Shown: piece by piece, positions 17,290-26,183 of the stretch
Position numbering within the stretch: position 1 is the stretch's first letter
Layout of the letters: the number at the start of each line of letters is the position of its first letter
Assembly (NCBI RefSeq): GCF_002091955.1
Contig: NZ_MKKY01000059.1
Coordinates: forward strand, 62,001-126,000
Source: Rhodococcus sp. 1168
GTDB taxonomy: Bacteria; Actinomycetota; Actinomycetes; Mycobacteriales; Mycobacteriaceae
Length of the DNA stretch: 64,000 bases
Reading direction: 5' to 3'
Notes under the pieces: model-generated
The model's input: the letters and a program-made list of their open reading frames with translations, nothing else
Told to the model about the DNA's origin: nothing
Databases searched by the model: none
Translations under genes and position numbers: made by a program

Positions 17290-18470
17290 ATGAAGGCATT
17301 TACCTGGCACGGTAAGCGTGATGTTCGCGTCGACTCGGTTCCCGACCCCATCATCGAAAAGCCCACGGACGCCGTTATCGAGGTCACCTCGACGAACATC
17401 TGCGGCTCTGACCTGCACTTGTACGAAGTGCTGGGCGCTTTCATGAACCCAGGGGACATCTTGGGTCACGAGCCGATGGGCATTGTTCGTGAAGTCGGTA
17501 AGGAGGTTACCAACTTGGCTGTCGGTGACAGAGTGGTGATTCCTTTCCAGATCTCGTGCGGTAGCTGTTTCATGTGTGATCGCTCGTTGTACACACAATG
17601 CGAGACCACCCAGGTGCGCGAGCAGGGAATGGGTGCGGCACTGTTCGGTTTTCCGAGCTGTACGGCAGTGTCCCAGGAGGACAGGCCGAGTATCTGCGCG
17701 TTCCTCAGGCACAGTTCACCCACATCAAAGTTCCATCAGGAGCACCGGATTCGCGGTACGTGTACTTATCGGACGTGCTTCCGACGGCGTGGCAGTCCGT
17801 TGTGTACGCCGACATCCCGCCTGGGGGTTCGGTGACGGTTCTCGGTCTCGGTCCCATCGGAGATATGGCCGCCCGCATTGCAACCCATCTCGGCTTCGAC
17901 GTCATTGCTGTCGACCGAGTTCCCGAGCGACTCGCCCGTGCACAAGCCCGCGGAATCCGGACGGTCGATCTCGCCCAACACGCGGGGGAGCTCGGCAAGG
18001 TGATCCGAGATCTCACCGATGGGCGCGGTACCGACTCGGTGATCGACGCCGTCGGGATGGAAGCACATGGTTCACCTGTTGCAAAGGCTGCGCAGCAGCT
18101 CACCGGTCTGCTACCGGACTTTCTTGCCAAGCCGATGATGCAGAAGGCCGGAGTCGACAGACTCGATGCGGTGTACTCCGCGATCGACATCGTTCGTCGT
18201 GGCGGCACCATATCGCTGATCGGCGTCTACGGCGGGGTTGCCGATCCACTTCCTTTGCTCACCATGTTCGACAAGCAGATTCAGCTGCGTATGGGCCAGG
18301 CCAACGTGAAGCGGTGGGTAAAGGACATCATGCCTTTGCTCGGTGAGGAGGATCCATTGGGTGTCGACTCGTTCGCAACCCACACTCTGCCCCTCGAGCA
18401 GGCCCCGCACGCGTACGAGATATTCCAGAAGAAGCAGGACGGCGCGGTCAAGGTCATTCTGAAGCCCTGA
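17290..18470 (+). pseudogene. Zinc-dependent alcohol dehydrogenase with a 1-nt frameshift
   Basis: A medium-chain zinc ADH of the glutathione-independent formaldehyde dehydrogenase-like type, about 393 codons, split between two frames. The first frame has the catalytic Zn ligands in [13 protein letters not shown] and [10 protein letters not shown] and the structural Cys cluster [16 protein letters not shown]. After GAALFGF at the T run 17649-17652 the frame must change by one base to continue as [18 protein letters not shown], and then the NAD-binding fold GLGPIGDMAARIA through the C terminus. Loss of one T is the simplest explanation. It may be a true null allele or a homopolymer sequencing error. 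ATG 17290 has GAAGG upstream. Confidence 0.85.
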
Positions 18471-18500
18471 GTGGCTATGGGGGCGAAGGGCCTTCGCCGA

Positions 18501-19109
18501 TCAGAGTCCAGGCGGCGAAGGGTTGTCGGGTGACAGCCTGTTCTCGTCCAAAAGTGACTCCAACAACCGGACTGTCAAGTGCACAACTTGGTTTTCTTCT
18601 GCGCCCGCTAGCTCGTCGAGCGTTCCAGCTGCGCGTCCCAACGCGATGCCAGCCAACACTGCCACTGCTATCTGGGCTCTCAATCGTGGGGAGTCGAGAC
18701 CTGCCTCCTCCATCCGATCTTGTATTCCCGCAGTGAGTTTGGCGTCGATTCGAGCTGTCGCTGCGGTCTGAATCGCTGGATCGTCGTGTGCACGAACAAC
18801 CGCCTGCAGTACGGGGCTCGGTCCGACCTGGGTAACACGCCGGATCGTTGCCTCGATCCGAGCTGGGTCGAGCATGTCCGAAAGATGCGGATTCTCGTTT
18901 TCCGTCGGCAGGGTTTGGATATACAAGGCAGCCTTGCTCCCGAAATAGCGGGCGATCAAGGCAGGATCAGCGCCGGCTTTCTCGCCGATCTCGCGGATGG
19001 TCGTTCGCTCGTATCCACGCGCACCGAACAGTTCGGTTGCAGCTTCGAGAAGATCCTGCTTGGTGCGGTCGGAGTCGCGAGCGCGGGCTACCTGGCGTGT
19101 CTGGGTCAT
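18501..19109 (-). CDS. TetR-family transcriptional regulator
   Basis: A 202-residue TetR regulator. The helix-turn-helix is near residues 16-62: DLLEAATELFGARGYERTTI, REIGEKAGADPALIARYFGS. The rest is the helical ligand and dimer domain ending in a Pro-rich tail. Its ATG overlaps the MFS stop by 4 nt, so the transporter is transcribed first and the regulator second. This is the usual drug-efflux/TetR pair, in which the regulator represses its own operon until an efflux substrate binds. Confidence 0.92.
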   Translation of the reverse strand: MTQTRQVARARDSDRTKQDLLEAATELFGARGYERTTIREIGEKAGADPALIARYFGSKAALYIQTLPTENENPHLSDMLDPARIEATIRRVTQVGPSPVLQAVVRAHDDPAIQTAATARIDAKLTAGIQDRMEEAGLDSPRLRAQIAVAVLAGIALGRAAGTLDELAGAEENQVVHLTVRLLESLLDENRLSPDNPSPPGL

Positions 19110-20617
19110 CGTGAATCCTCACTCTGTCCTCGGCGGCTGGCGATGTCGTAGGCAAAGCCGCCGGCGGCGGCTGATTCGATGCTCTCGTCGACCAATCTGG
19201 CAGGCAGTTTTTCGGCGCGGCTGCCTCGGCAGGATAAAGCAAAAGCCAGGATTGCCGTGCCCGTCCAAAGGCCGATACCGACGATGGCAGTTGCCGTGTA
19301 GCCAGCACTGTCCGGGAACGTCTGCCCGGGGGCTGTATATACCGCAAGCACGGTGGCGCTCAAAGCGCTGCCTACTGCACCACCGACCGTGCGTGCTACT
19401 TGGTTGACTCCTAGTGCGCTCCCGGTTTCGTGCGGTGGGACCGCGCTGACGATGAATGCAGGCATAGCGGCGAAGGTGAACCCGATACCGAGACCGGCTA
19501 CACCCATGAGTAAGAACACGACCCACAGTTCGTCTCGACCGAACAGAAATAGCGTGAGCGCACCGGAGAAGGCCATCGCACCGATCGGCATGATCATCGA
19601 TCTGCTGATCCACCGCTCGGCCAGGGGAAGGAGCCTGTTCGCAAACACGCTCGTCAACGAGAACGGCACGAGTACGAGGCCTGCCACCATCGCAGACCGA
19701 CCGAGTCCATAACCGGTGTCGGACGGTGTCTGTACGAAGCGGATGACCGCCGATGACAGAACGAACATCCCGATACCGGCGAAAAGTCCTGTGACGTCGG
19801 CAGTCAGGACCGCAGGTTTGGACAACAGCCGCAATTCGACGAGCGGGAATCGAGTCCGCAGCTCGTGGAAAGTCCAGCCCACGAGGACTGAGAGGCCCAC
19901 CGCCGCACATCCGATTGTCTGGAACGAGGCCCAACCCCAGTAGCTGCCGGAGGTGAGCGCAATCAACAACAGGGTCAGGCCGATTCCGATGAGCACTGCA
20001 CCGACGATATCGAGCGGCTTGTGCGGTACGTGCCGGCTGGATGGAACCGAAGTGATGCCGCCGACCAACACCGCGAGCGATGCCACAGAGGCGACAACGA
20101 AGCATGCGTGGTAACCCCAGAGGTGGGCAATCACCCCGGTCAGTGGGTAGCCGAGACCGATGCCGGCTACCGCGGTCACCGACAATGCCGCGACGGTGCG
20201 TCTGGCCTCGATCGGTGTCAGATGATCGCGAGCTACGGCCATTGCGAGCGGCGCGAGCCCCAGCCCGACGCCTTGGAGGCCACGCCCGATGAGCAGGAGC
20301 GCGAGGTTGCTCGGGATTGCAGCCAGGACACAACCGATGAAGACCACGGACAACGCTCCGATGATTACGGGTCGTCGGTGTGGACCGTCTCCGAGACGGC
20401 CGAGTATCGGAACGGTAACGGCACCCACCAGCATCGTTATCGTCAGTGTCCACTGCGCGCTCGTGAACGAGACCGAGTATGCGTCCGCCACTGTCGGGAT
20501 CAACGGTGCGCCGACGCTGCTGACGATGGCGACGACGGTACAAATCGCAGCCAAGACCGGCACGAACCCCCGGGGGTTCGCGAGCTGTTCCTCCGGTTTG
20601 TCATCAATCGATGTCAT
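19106..20617 (-). CDS. MFS drug-efflux transporter (DHA2-like, 14 TM)
   Basis: A 503-residue major facilitator with about 14 hydrophobic segments. Motif A appears as GRLGDGPHRRPV and the motif B/C-like region as IGRGLQGVGLGLAPLAMAVA, followed by the antiporter-type stretch GIGLGYPLTGVIA. It is probably a proton-coupled multidrug exporter. The ATG is preceded by TATAAC (20626-20631) only 8 nt upstream, consistent with a leaderless transcript. The TetR gene overlaps its 3' end. Confidence 0.92.
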   Translation of the reverse strand: MTSIDDKPEEQLANPRGFVPVLAAICTVVAIVSSVGAPLIPTVADAYSVSFTSAQWTLTITMLVGAVTVPILGRLGDGPHRRPVIIGALSVVFIGCVLAAIPSNLALLLIGRGLQGVGLGLAPLAMAVARDHLTPIEARRTVAALSVTAVAGIGLGYPLTGVIAHLWGYHACFVVASVASLAVLVGGITSVPSSRHVPHKPLDIVGAVLIGIGLTLLLIALTSGSYWGWASFQTIGCAAVGLSVLVGWTFHELRTRFPLVELRLLSKPAVLTADVTGLFAGIGMFVLSSAVIRFVQTPSDTGYGLGRSAMVAGLVLVPFSLTSVFANRLLPLAERWISRSMIMPIGAMAFSGALTLFLFGRDELWVVFLLMGVAGLGIGFTFAAMPAFIVSAVPPHETGSALGVNQVARTVGGAVGSALSATVLAVYTAPGQTFPDSAGYTATAIVGIGLWTGTAILAFALSCRGSRAEKLPARLVDESIESAAAGGFAYDIASRRGQSEDSR

Positions 20618-20816
20618 CGCTTGATGTTATACCCGGTTCCGTGTTCGGGTCGGATCGAATTTGTGCGTATGCAGACGGGGATGGATAGGAATGCGGGCAC
20701 GACGGTCATGGACGGTTTACCGCGCACCTGATGTCTCGATGCCTTCACGTGGGTGTTCGAGGCGCGGATTGTGGGTAGCCACTTATGGCATCACACTCGA
20801 ACTGGGGGAGCCTCGG

Positions 20817-21040
20817 ATGAGCGAACTGACACTGATCGGGCACGAGGAACTGGTGATTCGTCAACGATGGGAGGTCGTCGGTATCGTCGACGACGTCCTG
20901 GTTGACCCCTGGCTCATCGTTGGCAGTGTCTTCCTTCGGTGAGACGACGGCAGTCGTGGGCACGTAGCTGTTCCTGATCGGCAGTGTCGAGCGAGATCTG
21001 GGCTCCGCTGCAATCAGCTGCCTTATGGTTCCGAAATCAA
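20817..21040 (+). pseudogene. YrhK-like protein gene, frameshifted and with a TAG stop
   Basis: ATG 20817, after GGGGGAG, reads MSELTLIGHEELVIRQRWEV and continues to IVGSVFLR before a stop at 20942. Net insertion of one base near 20933-20940 shifts into the frame starting GAG 20941, which reads ETTAVVGT, then TAG 20965-20967, then LFLIGSVE. YrhK-like proteins have an ELVIR-x-RYEV start, a first membrane segment ending in VGS, and GTWLFLIGS in the second; so the TAG replaces the Trp TGG. Two lesions argue for real decay rather than one sequencing error. The far 3' end no longer aligns clearly. Confidence 0.65.
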
Positions 21041-21052
21041 AAGGAGAAGATA

Positions 21053-21382
21053 GTGATCTTCATTGTCGTTCAGTTCGAGACGAAGCCCGAGTGGACCGCG
21101 CGCTGGCCTGAACACGTAGCCGAGTTCACCGCTGATACACGCGCCGAGGCAGGCAACTTGTGGTTCGAATGGTCCCGAAGCCTCGAAGACCCATCCGTCT
21201 ATGTGTTGCTCGAGGCCTTCCTCGATGACGAAGCCGGTGGTGCCCACGTCAACAGTGATCACTTCAAGAAGGCAATGAGAGAACTCCCGCGAGCTCTTGC
21301 GTCGACGCCCAAGATCGTCAGTCAGAGTGTGGATGTAACCGGGTGGGGCGAGATGGGTGAAATGTCGGTCGACGCGCAGTAG
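21053..21382 (+). CDS. Antibiotic biosynthesis monooxygenase-domain protein (quinol monooxygenase-like)
   Basis: A 109-residue ferredoxin-like-fold protein of the ABM/YgiN group. IVVQFETKPEWTARWPEHVA, EAGNLWFEWSRSLEDPSVYV, LLEAFLDDEAGGAHVNSDHF and the helix KKAMRELPRAL are the standard elements, including the conserved His pair region near NSDHF. GTG 21053 follows AAGGAG at 7 nt. Members act as cofactorless oxygenases on quinols or as stress proteins. It overlaps no other gene but sits just after the decayed YrhK-like gene. Confidence 0.88.
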   Translation: MIFIVVQFETKPEWTARWPEHVAEFTADTRAEAGNLWFEWSRSLEDPSVYVLLEAFLDDEAGGAHVNSDHFKKAMRELPRALASTPKIVSQSVDVTGWGEMGEMSVDAQ

Positions 21383-21612
21383 TCGATTCAACCGAATTTC
21401 TTCGATCGTCTCTCGGCGTGAGATGTGTCACCGAATGGCATTCTGAAGCGCGACTCTACCCTCACGGGAGAGTAGGTTCGTGAACATAACTTTGCGTTCA
21501 GGTGCGAGCAGTCTGTGCCTATCTTGGCATTTTGCCCTCGACTCCGGCAAGCGTTCAACACCTCGCATCTTCGGATCACCCCACATTCCTCGACAGAGAA
21601 TGGAGCATCTAC

Positions 21613-23121
21613 ATGGCTTCCGCGGCCACCGCAGCGCAGACGATCGAACCACAATGGACGGTATGGTCTGCCCTGCGATCGCCGAGACGGTTGCGAATCG
21701 AGGTTCTCGCCGGGCTGGTGGTGGCTCTGGCACTGATTCCAGAGGCGATCTCATTCTCGATCATTGCCGGCGTCGACCCGCGTGTCGGACTGTTTGCGTC
21801 GTTCACCATGGCGGTGACGATCTCGATCGTAGGTGGTAGACCCGCAATGATTTCGGCCGCCACCGGTGCAGTCGCGTTGGTAATCGCGCCTCTGGTGCGG
21901 GACTACGGCGTCGAGTATCTGATCGCGACCGTCATTCTCGCCGGCGTGCTGCAGATACTGCTCAGCGTGGTGGGGGTCGCCAAATTGATGCGCTTCATCC
22001 CACGCAGCGTCATGGTGGGATTCGTCAATGCGCTGGCGATACTAATCTTTGTCGCCCAGGTTCCGCACCTTCTCGGCGTCCCATGGCTGGTGTATCCCAT
22101 GGTTGCCATCGGGATCGCAGTAATGGTGTTCTTGCCCAAGATGAGCACCATCGTCCCTGCGCCGCTGGTCGCGATCGTGTTGCTGACGGCGGCGACGATC
22201 GTGTTCGCGCTGAGTGTTCCCAATGTCGGTGACGAAGGGGAACTCCCGTCGAGTTTGCCGTCACTACTCATTCCTGACGTTCCACTCACATTCGAGACAC
22301 TGAAGATCATTGCCCCGTATGCGTTCACGATGGCCATCGTCGGTCTGCTCGAGTCGCTGATGACTGCGAAGTTCGTCGACGACATCACCGACAGTCACTC
22401 GAACAAGACCAGAGAGTCCTGGGGTCAGGGTGTCGCCAATATCGTCACCGGATTCTTCGGCGGTATGGGCGGTTGCGCGATGATCGGACAGACGATGATC
22501 AACGTCAAGACCTCCGGTGCGCGAACTCGGATCTCAACTTTCCTTGCAGGTGTGTTTCTGCTGATTCTCGTTGTCGGTCTGGGCGACATAGTCTCACTGA
22601 TCCCGATGGCTGCATTGGTAGCGGTGATGATCATGGTTTCGGTCGGCACCTTCGATTGGCACAGCATCTCCCCAGCAACTTTGCGGCGGATGCCCATGAG
22701 CGAAACCCTTGTCATGGTTGCCACGGTCGCGGTCACCGTTGCGACCGACAATCTCGCCTACGGGGTGGCGGTCGGCGTCGTGACCGCGATGGTCTTGTTC
22801 GCGCGACGCGTCGCGCATCTGACCGAGGTCGTAAATGTGGCACACCCGGACCCGGACACCCGCGTCTACGCGGTGCATGGCGAGTTGTTCTTCGCCTCCA
22901 GCAACGACTTGATCTACCAGTTCGATTACGTCGGTGACCCTGCCAATATCGTGATCGACATGTCGTCATCACACATCTGGGATGCGTCGACCGTCGCGAC
23001 TCTCGATGCGATCACCACCAAATACGCAGCCAAGGGGAAGATCGCGACCATCGTCGGGTTGAACGAGGCCAGCGCGCAGCGACACGGGTTGCTGAGCGGT
23101 AATCTCGGCGCAGGGCACTGA
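21613..23121 (+). CDS. SulP-family anion transporter with STAS domain
   Basis: A 502-residue SLC26/SulP transporter with 10-14 hydrophobic segments followed by a C-terminal STAS domain (about residues 410-502, with [18 protein letters not shown] and [19 protein letters not shown]). The family-defining start [20 protein letters not shown] is at residues 34-53. It transports sulfate, bicarbonate or another anion. ATG 21613 has GGAG 8 nt upstream and leaves out a longer open frame. The MerR gene 35 nt downstream is likely co-transcribed; this pairing suggests stress or metal/oxidant control. Confidence 0.92.
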   Translation: MASAATAAQTIEPQWTVWSALRSPRRLRIEVLAGLVVALALIPEAISFSIIAGVDPRVGLFASFTMAVTISIVGGRPAMISAATGAVALVIAPLVRDYGVEYLIATVILAGVLQILLSVVGVAKLMRFIPRSVMVGFVNALAILIFVAQVPHLLGVPWLVYPMVAIGIAVMVFLPKMSTIVPAPLVAIVLLTAATIVFALSVPNVGDEGELPSSLPSLLIPDVPLTFETLKIIAPYAFTMAIVGLLESLMTAKFVDDITDSHSNKTRESWGQGVANIVTGFFGGMGGCAMIGQTMINVKTSGARTRISTFLAGVFLLILVVGLGDIVSLIPMAALVAVMIMVSVGTFDWHSISPATLRRMPMSETLVMVATVAVTVATDNLAYGVAVGVVTAMVLFARRVAHLTEVVNVAHPDPDTRVYAVHGELFFASSNDLIYQFDYVGDPANIVIDMSSSHIWDASTVATLDAITTKYAAKGKIATIVGLNEASAQRHGLLSGNLGAGH

Positions 23122-23156
23122 CAGGTACGCGCGTGACAAGAAGGAGCTATGCGGCT

Positions 23157-23552
23157 ATGCCTGAACGCGAAGGCGAACCGGCACAGATGCAGATCGGCAA
23201 CGTCGCAGCGCGAACCGAGCTGTCCATCAAGACAATTCGGCACTACGACGATGCGGGTTTGGTGACTCCATCGGCGCGAAGTAGAGGCGGGTTCCGCTTG
23301 TACACCGAATCGGATGTGCAGCGGTTGCTCGTCATACGGCGCATGAAACCACTGGGATTCACGCTGGGGGAGATGCGCGAACTTCTTGCCGCTCTCGACG
23401 CTCGAGCAGATGGATCCGCCGACCACGAGATACGAGCAACTGCTGAGCGATACGTCGACGAATGCCATCGTCGCGCCGAAACCACGTGCGCCGAATTGCG
23501 AACACAGCTCGCTTACGCCGAAGAATTCACTGCACTCCTTGCGCAGCCCTGA
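23157..23552 (+). CDS. MerR-family transcriptional regulator
   Basis: A 131-residue MerR protein. The N-terminal winged helix reads MQIGNVAARTELSIKTIRHY, DDAGLVTPSARSRGGFRLY and is followed by LLVIRRMKPLGFTLGEMREL and a long dimerisation helix. No cluster of C-terminal Cys is present, so a thiol-metal sensor of the CueR/MerR type is not supported. ATG 23157 with AAGGAG 10 nt upstream is chosen over an earlier GTG. It is linked to the SulP gene upstream; its stop is 3 nt from that of the convergent VIT gene. Confidence 0.88.
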   Translation: MPEREGEPAQMQIGNVAARTELSIKTIRHYDDAGLVTPSARSRGGFRLYTESDVQRLLVIRRMKPLGFTLGEMRELLAALDARADGSADHEIRATAERYVDECHRRAETTCAELRTQLAYAEEFTALLAQP

Positions 23553-23555
23553 TCG

Positions 23556-24296
23556 TCACACTCCGGCAACACCCAACAGTTGTCCGATCAGGTAGGTCAC
23601 TATCATGGCCAGCGCGCCGCCGATGACGATGCGCCACATTGCAGGGCCCGGCCTCGAACCGCCCAGGCGCGCGCTGACCTGGCCGGTCAACGCCAGCGCC
23701 AACAGAACCGCCACGAAGGTCACCAGAATTCGAGCTGATGCCGGTGGCGCGAGTATCGCAATGAGGGGCAACGCTGCGCCCAATGTGAAGGACAGAGCAG
23801 ACGACAGTGCCGCCTGAATCGGGCTGGTCAGGTTATCCGGGTCGATATGGAGTTCGGCGTCGACGTGCGCTGCGAAAGCGTCGTGCTCGGTGAGTTCGTG
23901 AGCGACAGTGAGGGCAGTTGCCCGGCTGAGCCCCTTGCTTTCGTAGATCGAGGTCAGCTCTTCGAGTTCCGCGTCGGGATCATCACGCAGCTCCATTTCC
24001 TCCTTGGCCAGTAGGGACCTTTCGCTGTCCCGTTGGGTGCTCACCGACACGTACTCGCCAAGTGCCATCGACACGGCACCTGCGACAAGACCGGCGACGC
24101 CTGCGGCGAGTATCGGTCCCCGCTCGGACGAAAGTGCCGCAACACCGACGACGAGTCCTGCCGTGGAGACTATTCCGTCGTTGGCGCCGAGCACACCCGC
24201 GCGCAGCCAATTGAGCCGTGACGTCAGACCGTCGTCGTGCTGTTCCCCAGGGTGGGCTGCGTATTTCTTGTCTCCCCGGCCGTTCGACTCGCTCAT
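23556..24296 (-). CDS. VIT1/CCC1-family iron/manganese transporter
   Basis: A 246-residue membrane protein of the vacuolar iron transporter family. The first segment has LNWLRAGVLGANDGIVSTAG with the conserved Asp-Gly, then MALGEYVSVSTQRDSE. The cytoplasmic metal-binding domain is Glu-rich (LLAKEEMELRDDPDAELEEL) and is followed by three membrane segments. It exports or stores Fe2+ or Mn2+. The start is ATG 24296 (MSESNGRGDKK) with no clear Shine-Dalgarno sequence. It is divergent from a Cys-rich ORF and a CDGSH gene, so iron may be the common theme. Confidence 0.9.
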   Translation of the reverse strand: MSESNGRGDKKYAAHPGEQHDDGLTSRLNWLRAGVLGANDGIVSTAGLVVGVAALSSERGPILAAGVAGLVAGAVSMALGEYVSVSTQRDSERSLLAKEEMELRDDPDAELEELTSIYESKGLSRATALTVAHELTEHDAFAAHVDAELHIDPDNLTSPIQAALSSALSFTLGAALPLIAILAPPASARILVTFVAVLLALALTGQVSARLGGSRPGPAMWRIVIGGALAMIVTYLIGQLLGVAGV

Positions 24297-24420
24297 AGTG
24301 CAAACGCTAGTTTCGATCTCGGCTGCGCGCCAGCAATGTAAGGCTTCCCGTAGTCCGTCTGGCGGCTGTCGCCGTGCCCCCCTCGCCTCATCGGTGTTGT
24401 CATTCGGTGTAGGAGGACTC

Positions 24421-24531
24421 ATGATTCGAAGCGCAGGCTGCGGGGTAAACACCTATCCGTTTCATCGTCAGCTTCGCAGGCGAGGTGAAGCGCAATGTCA
24501 GATGTGTTGTCCACACTGTGGTGTCGAGTAG
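24421..24531 (+). CDS. Cys-rich small protein (36 aa) upstream of CDGSH gene
   Basis: ATG 24421 is preceded by AGGAGG at 4 nt, an almost ideal Shine-Dalgarno sequence, and ends at TAG 24529-24531, 15 nt before the CDGSH ATG. The 36-residue product has a basic middle (RQLRRRGE) and a C-terminal CQMCCPHC cluster plus one earlier Cys, which resembles a minimal zinc or iron-sulfur knuckle. I recognise no family. It could be a real microprotein in operon with the CDGSH protein, or a translated leader. Confidence 0.55.
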   Translation: MIRSAGCGVNTYPFHRQLRRRGEAQCQMCCPHCGVE

Positions 24532-24546
24532 ATCGGGAACGGACGT

Positions 24547-24777
24547 ATGGCACGTACACGTATTCGCGTTGTGGGGCGCGGGCCCATGCTTGTGGACGGT
24601 CCGGTGGAGATCACCATGCCCGACGGATCGCAGGTCGTCTCGGACCGCAGCGTTGTCGCGCTCTGCATGTGCAAGCGGAGCAAGATTTATCCGTTCTGCG
24701 ACACCAGTCATCGTGCTCGCCGAGAGCGGACACCTGCAGCGACAATCGGTCGAGCCGTCGACGACGCCGTCGAGTAG
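24547..24777 (+). CDS. CDGSH iron-sulfur domain protein
   Basis: A 76-residue soluble protein with a single CDGSH-type motif: Cys40-x-Cys42, Ser45, Pro49, Cys51-Asp52, His55 (CMCKRSKIYPFCDTSH). The 3-Cys/1-His set binds a redox-active [2Fe-2S] cluster, with the labile His ligand present. Upstream are a strand-rich region GPMLVDGPVEITMPDGSQVV and VVALC. It is probably an electron-transfer or cluster-donor protein. It shares an operon with the preceding Cys-rich ORF. In other actinobacteria such genes often lie near heme-oxygenase-like enzymes; one is found here about 6 kb away. Confidence 0.92.
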   Translation: MARTRIRVVGRGPMLVDGPVEITMPDGSQVVSDRSVVALCMCKRSKIYPFCDTSHRARRERTPAATIGRAVDDAVE

Positions 24778-24844
24778 ACCGGCTCGCCGTTGAACACCGT
24801 GACAGGCCGTCGAGGCACCGACCGATTCTGTGAACGACCATCGG

Positions 24845-25855
24845 TCAAAAGTCGACGATTGCCGAGATGTGTGACTCCAAATTGATTCGCACCCTTCCCG
24901 ACGGCGGCGGCGTGCCCAATCCGAACGCCCGTACCACTGCCGCAACCGAAGCGCCGCCGAGTGCGACATCGCTGCCGAGTTGGGGCCAAGTGGACAGCGA
25001 CACTCCGATTTCCGGTAGCGAAGCGAGCATCCTGGGAGTCAATTTCGTGGGGTCGAGAATCCGCGCAGCCAGCGGTGCCTTCTGCTCGGGCGTGATGTCA
25101 GCCAGGGAACGGGCATCGAGGTCTCCGAGGAGGCCGTGTAGCAATGGTCTGGCCGGTTCGAGATCGAATCGCTCGACATCGAGTATTCCGCCGTCGCTGG
25201 TCTCCATCACAACTGGTATGCCTCGACTTCTGGCGGCCTCACGGAGAGTCAACTTCGCGTCGAGCGAATCGCATTCGTCGATTACGATATCGAGTCCGTC
25301 CATGAACGTGTCCATACTGGAGGCGATCAGACCTTCCGGGTGCGTAATTACTGTCAGGTATGGGTCCAATTCAGCGATTCGGCGTGCTGCGACCGTGGTT
25401 TTGTTGATGTCCAGGTCGAACACCGATGCTGGGACTCTGTTGAGATTGGACAGGTCCAGTATGTCGAAATCGGCGAGTCTGAGCTCACCGCACAGTCCCT
25501 CTATCGCGATAGTGTGCGCCACGGCGTGCCCCACGCTGAGTCCGACAACACCCACGCGCAGTTCGGTCATCCGCTCCTGCTCGGAGAGGGTGATCTTATT
25601 TCTGTTCCGGTCCAGTCGCAGAGTCCGAAAGGCTTTCGGCCCGAGAAGCTTCACGAGGGAGTGTCTCCACGGATAGTGAATCCACCGTTGTGGCTCGTCG
25701 AGGACCTCTGCCGGTGGGCTGGGCAAAAGGCCTATCAACGATTCGAGTTGGTTTTGCGACGCGTCGAGAATCCGCATTCCGGGTAGGGCCGCTAGTTCCT
25801 CGAAGGTCGTTGCATCGCTCTCGAGGGCCGAATTCAAAATCCGATGTTCTGACAC
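24845..25855 (-). CDS. ThiF/E1-like NAD/FAD-fold adenylyltransferase-family protein (MoeY N-terminal-like)
   Basis: A 336-residue Rossmann-type protein of the ThiF/MoeB/E1 superfamily. The nucleotide loop is RVGVVGLSVGHAVAHTIA and the adjacent ADFDILDLSNLNRVPASVFD is the E1 signature (Asp plus SNLNR). Later DIVIDECDSLDAKLTLREAA matches the usual acidic strand. There is no CxxC zinc pair and no obvious catalytic Cys. It resembles the N-terminal half of mycobacterial Rv1355c (annotated MoeY), whose nitroreductase-like half is missing here. GTG 25855 is chosen; the frame stays open to 25978. It is divergent from the FeeM-like gene. Confidence 0.8.
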   Translation of the reverse strand: MSEHRILNSALESDATTFEELAALPGMRILDASQNQLESLIGLLPSPPAEVLDEPQRWIHYPWRHSLVKLLGPKAFRTLRLDRNRNKITLSEQERMTELRVGVVGLSVGHAVAHTIAIEGLCGELRLADFDILDLSNLNRVPASVFDLDINKTTVAARRIAELDPYLTVITHPEGLIASSMDTFMDGLDIVIDECDSLDAKLTLREAARSRGIPVVMETSDGGILDVERFDLEPARPLLHGLLGDLDARSLADITPEQKAPLAARILDPTKLTPRMLASLPEIGVSLSTWPQLGSDVALGGASVAAVVRAFGLGTPPPSGRVRINLESHISAIVDF

Positions 25856-26183
25856 GTGGCTCTCACTCTTCTCTTTCGGAGGCTCGAGCAGGTGCTCCGC
25901 TGTCGTCAAGATATCCGATCCGGGTGCGCTCGATGTTCGCGGAGGTCCGATAGCACTGCAAACAAGTGGCGAAAGCATCGACAGAGTGCATCGCCGGCAC
26001 CGGAAATTTCATTATCCGCAGTGCTGCGACCAAGATTTACGAAGTTCGAACAGTCAAATGTTTCACGACCAGGAAGAATTGCCTGGTGCCACTTGGTACA
26101 TGAACTGTCGGCGCCCGATAGCGTCGGCTTTTACCCCCTAGCCGGGGATATTTGGAACCCGGCATGTCTTTCTAGGAGAAACC
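25856..26183. other. Divergent intergenic region between ThiF-like and FeeM-like genes
   Basis: 328 nt without a convincing gene, though the ThiF-like frame stays open to 25978. It is lower in GC than its flanks around 26000-26070 and must hold both promoters. A small hairpin, ACCAGG (26068-26073) with CCTGGT (26082-26087), lies 97 nt before the FeeM-like GTG. I see no clear operator. Confidence 0.5.

Noticed and set aside
19119..20543. A 474-codon open frame within the MFS gene in another frame
   Set aside because: It is an Arg-rich shadow; the overlapping frame has 14 membrane segments and MFS motifs.
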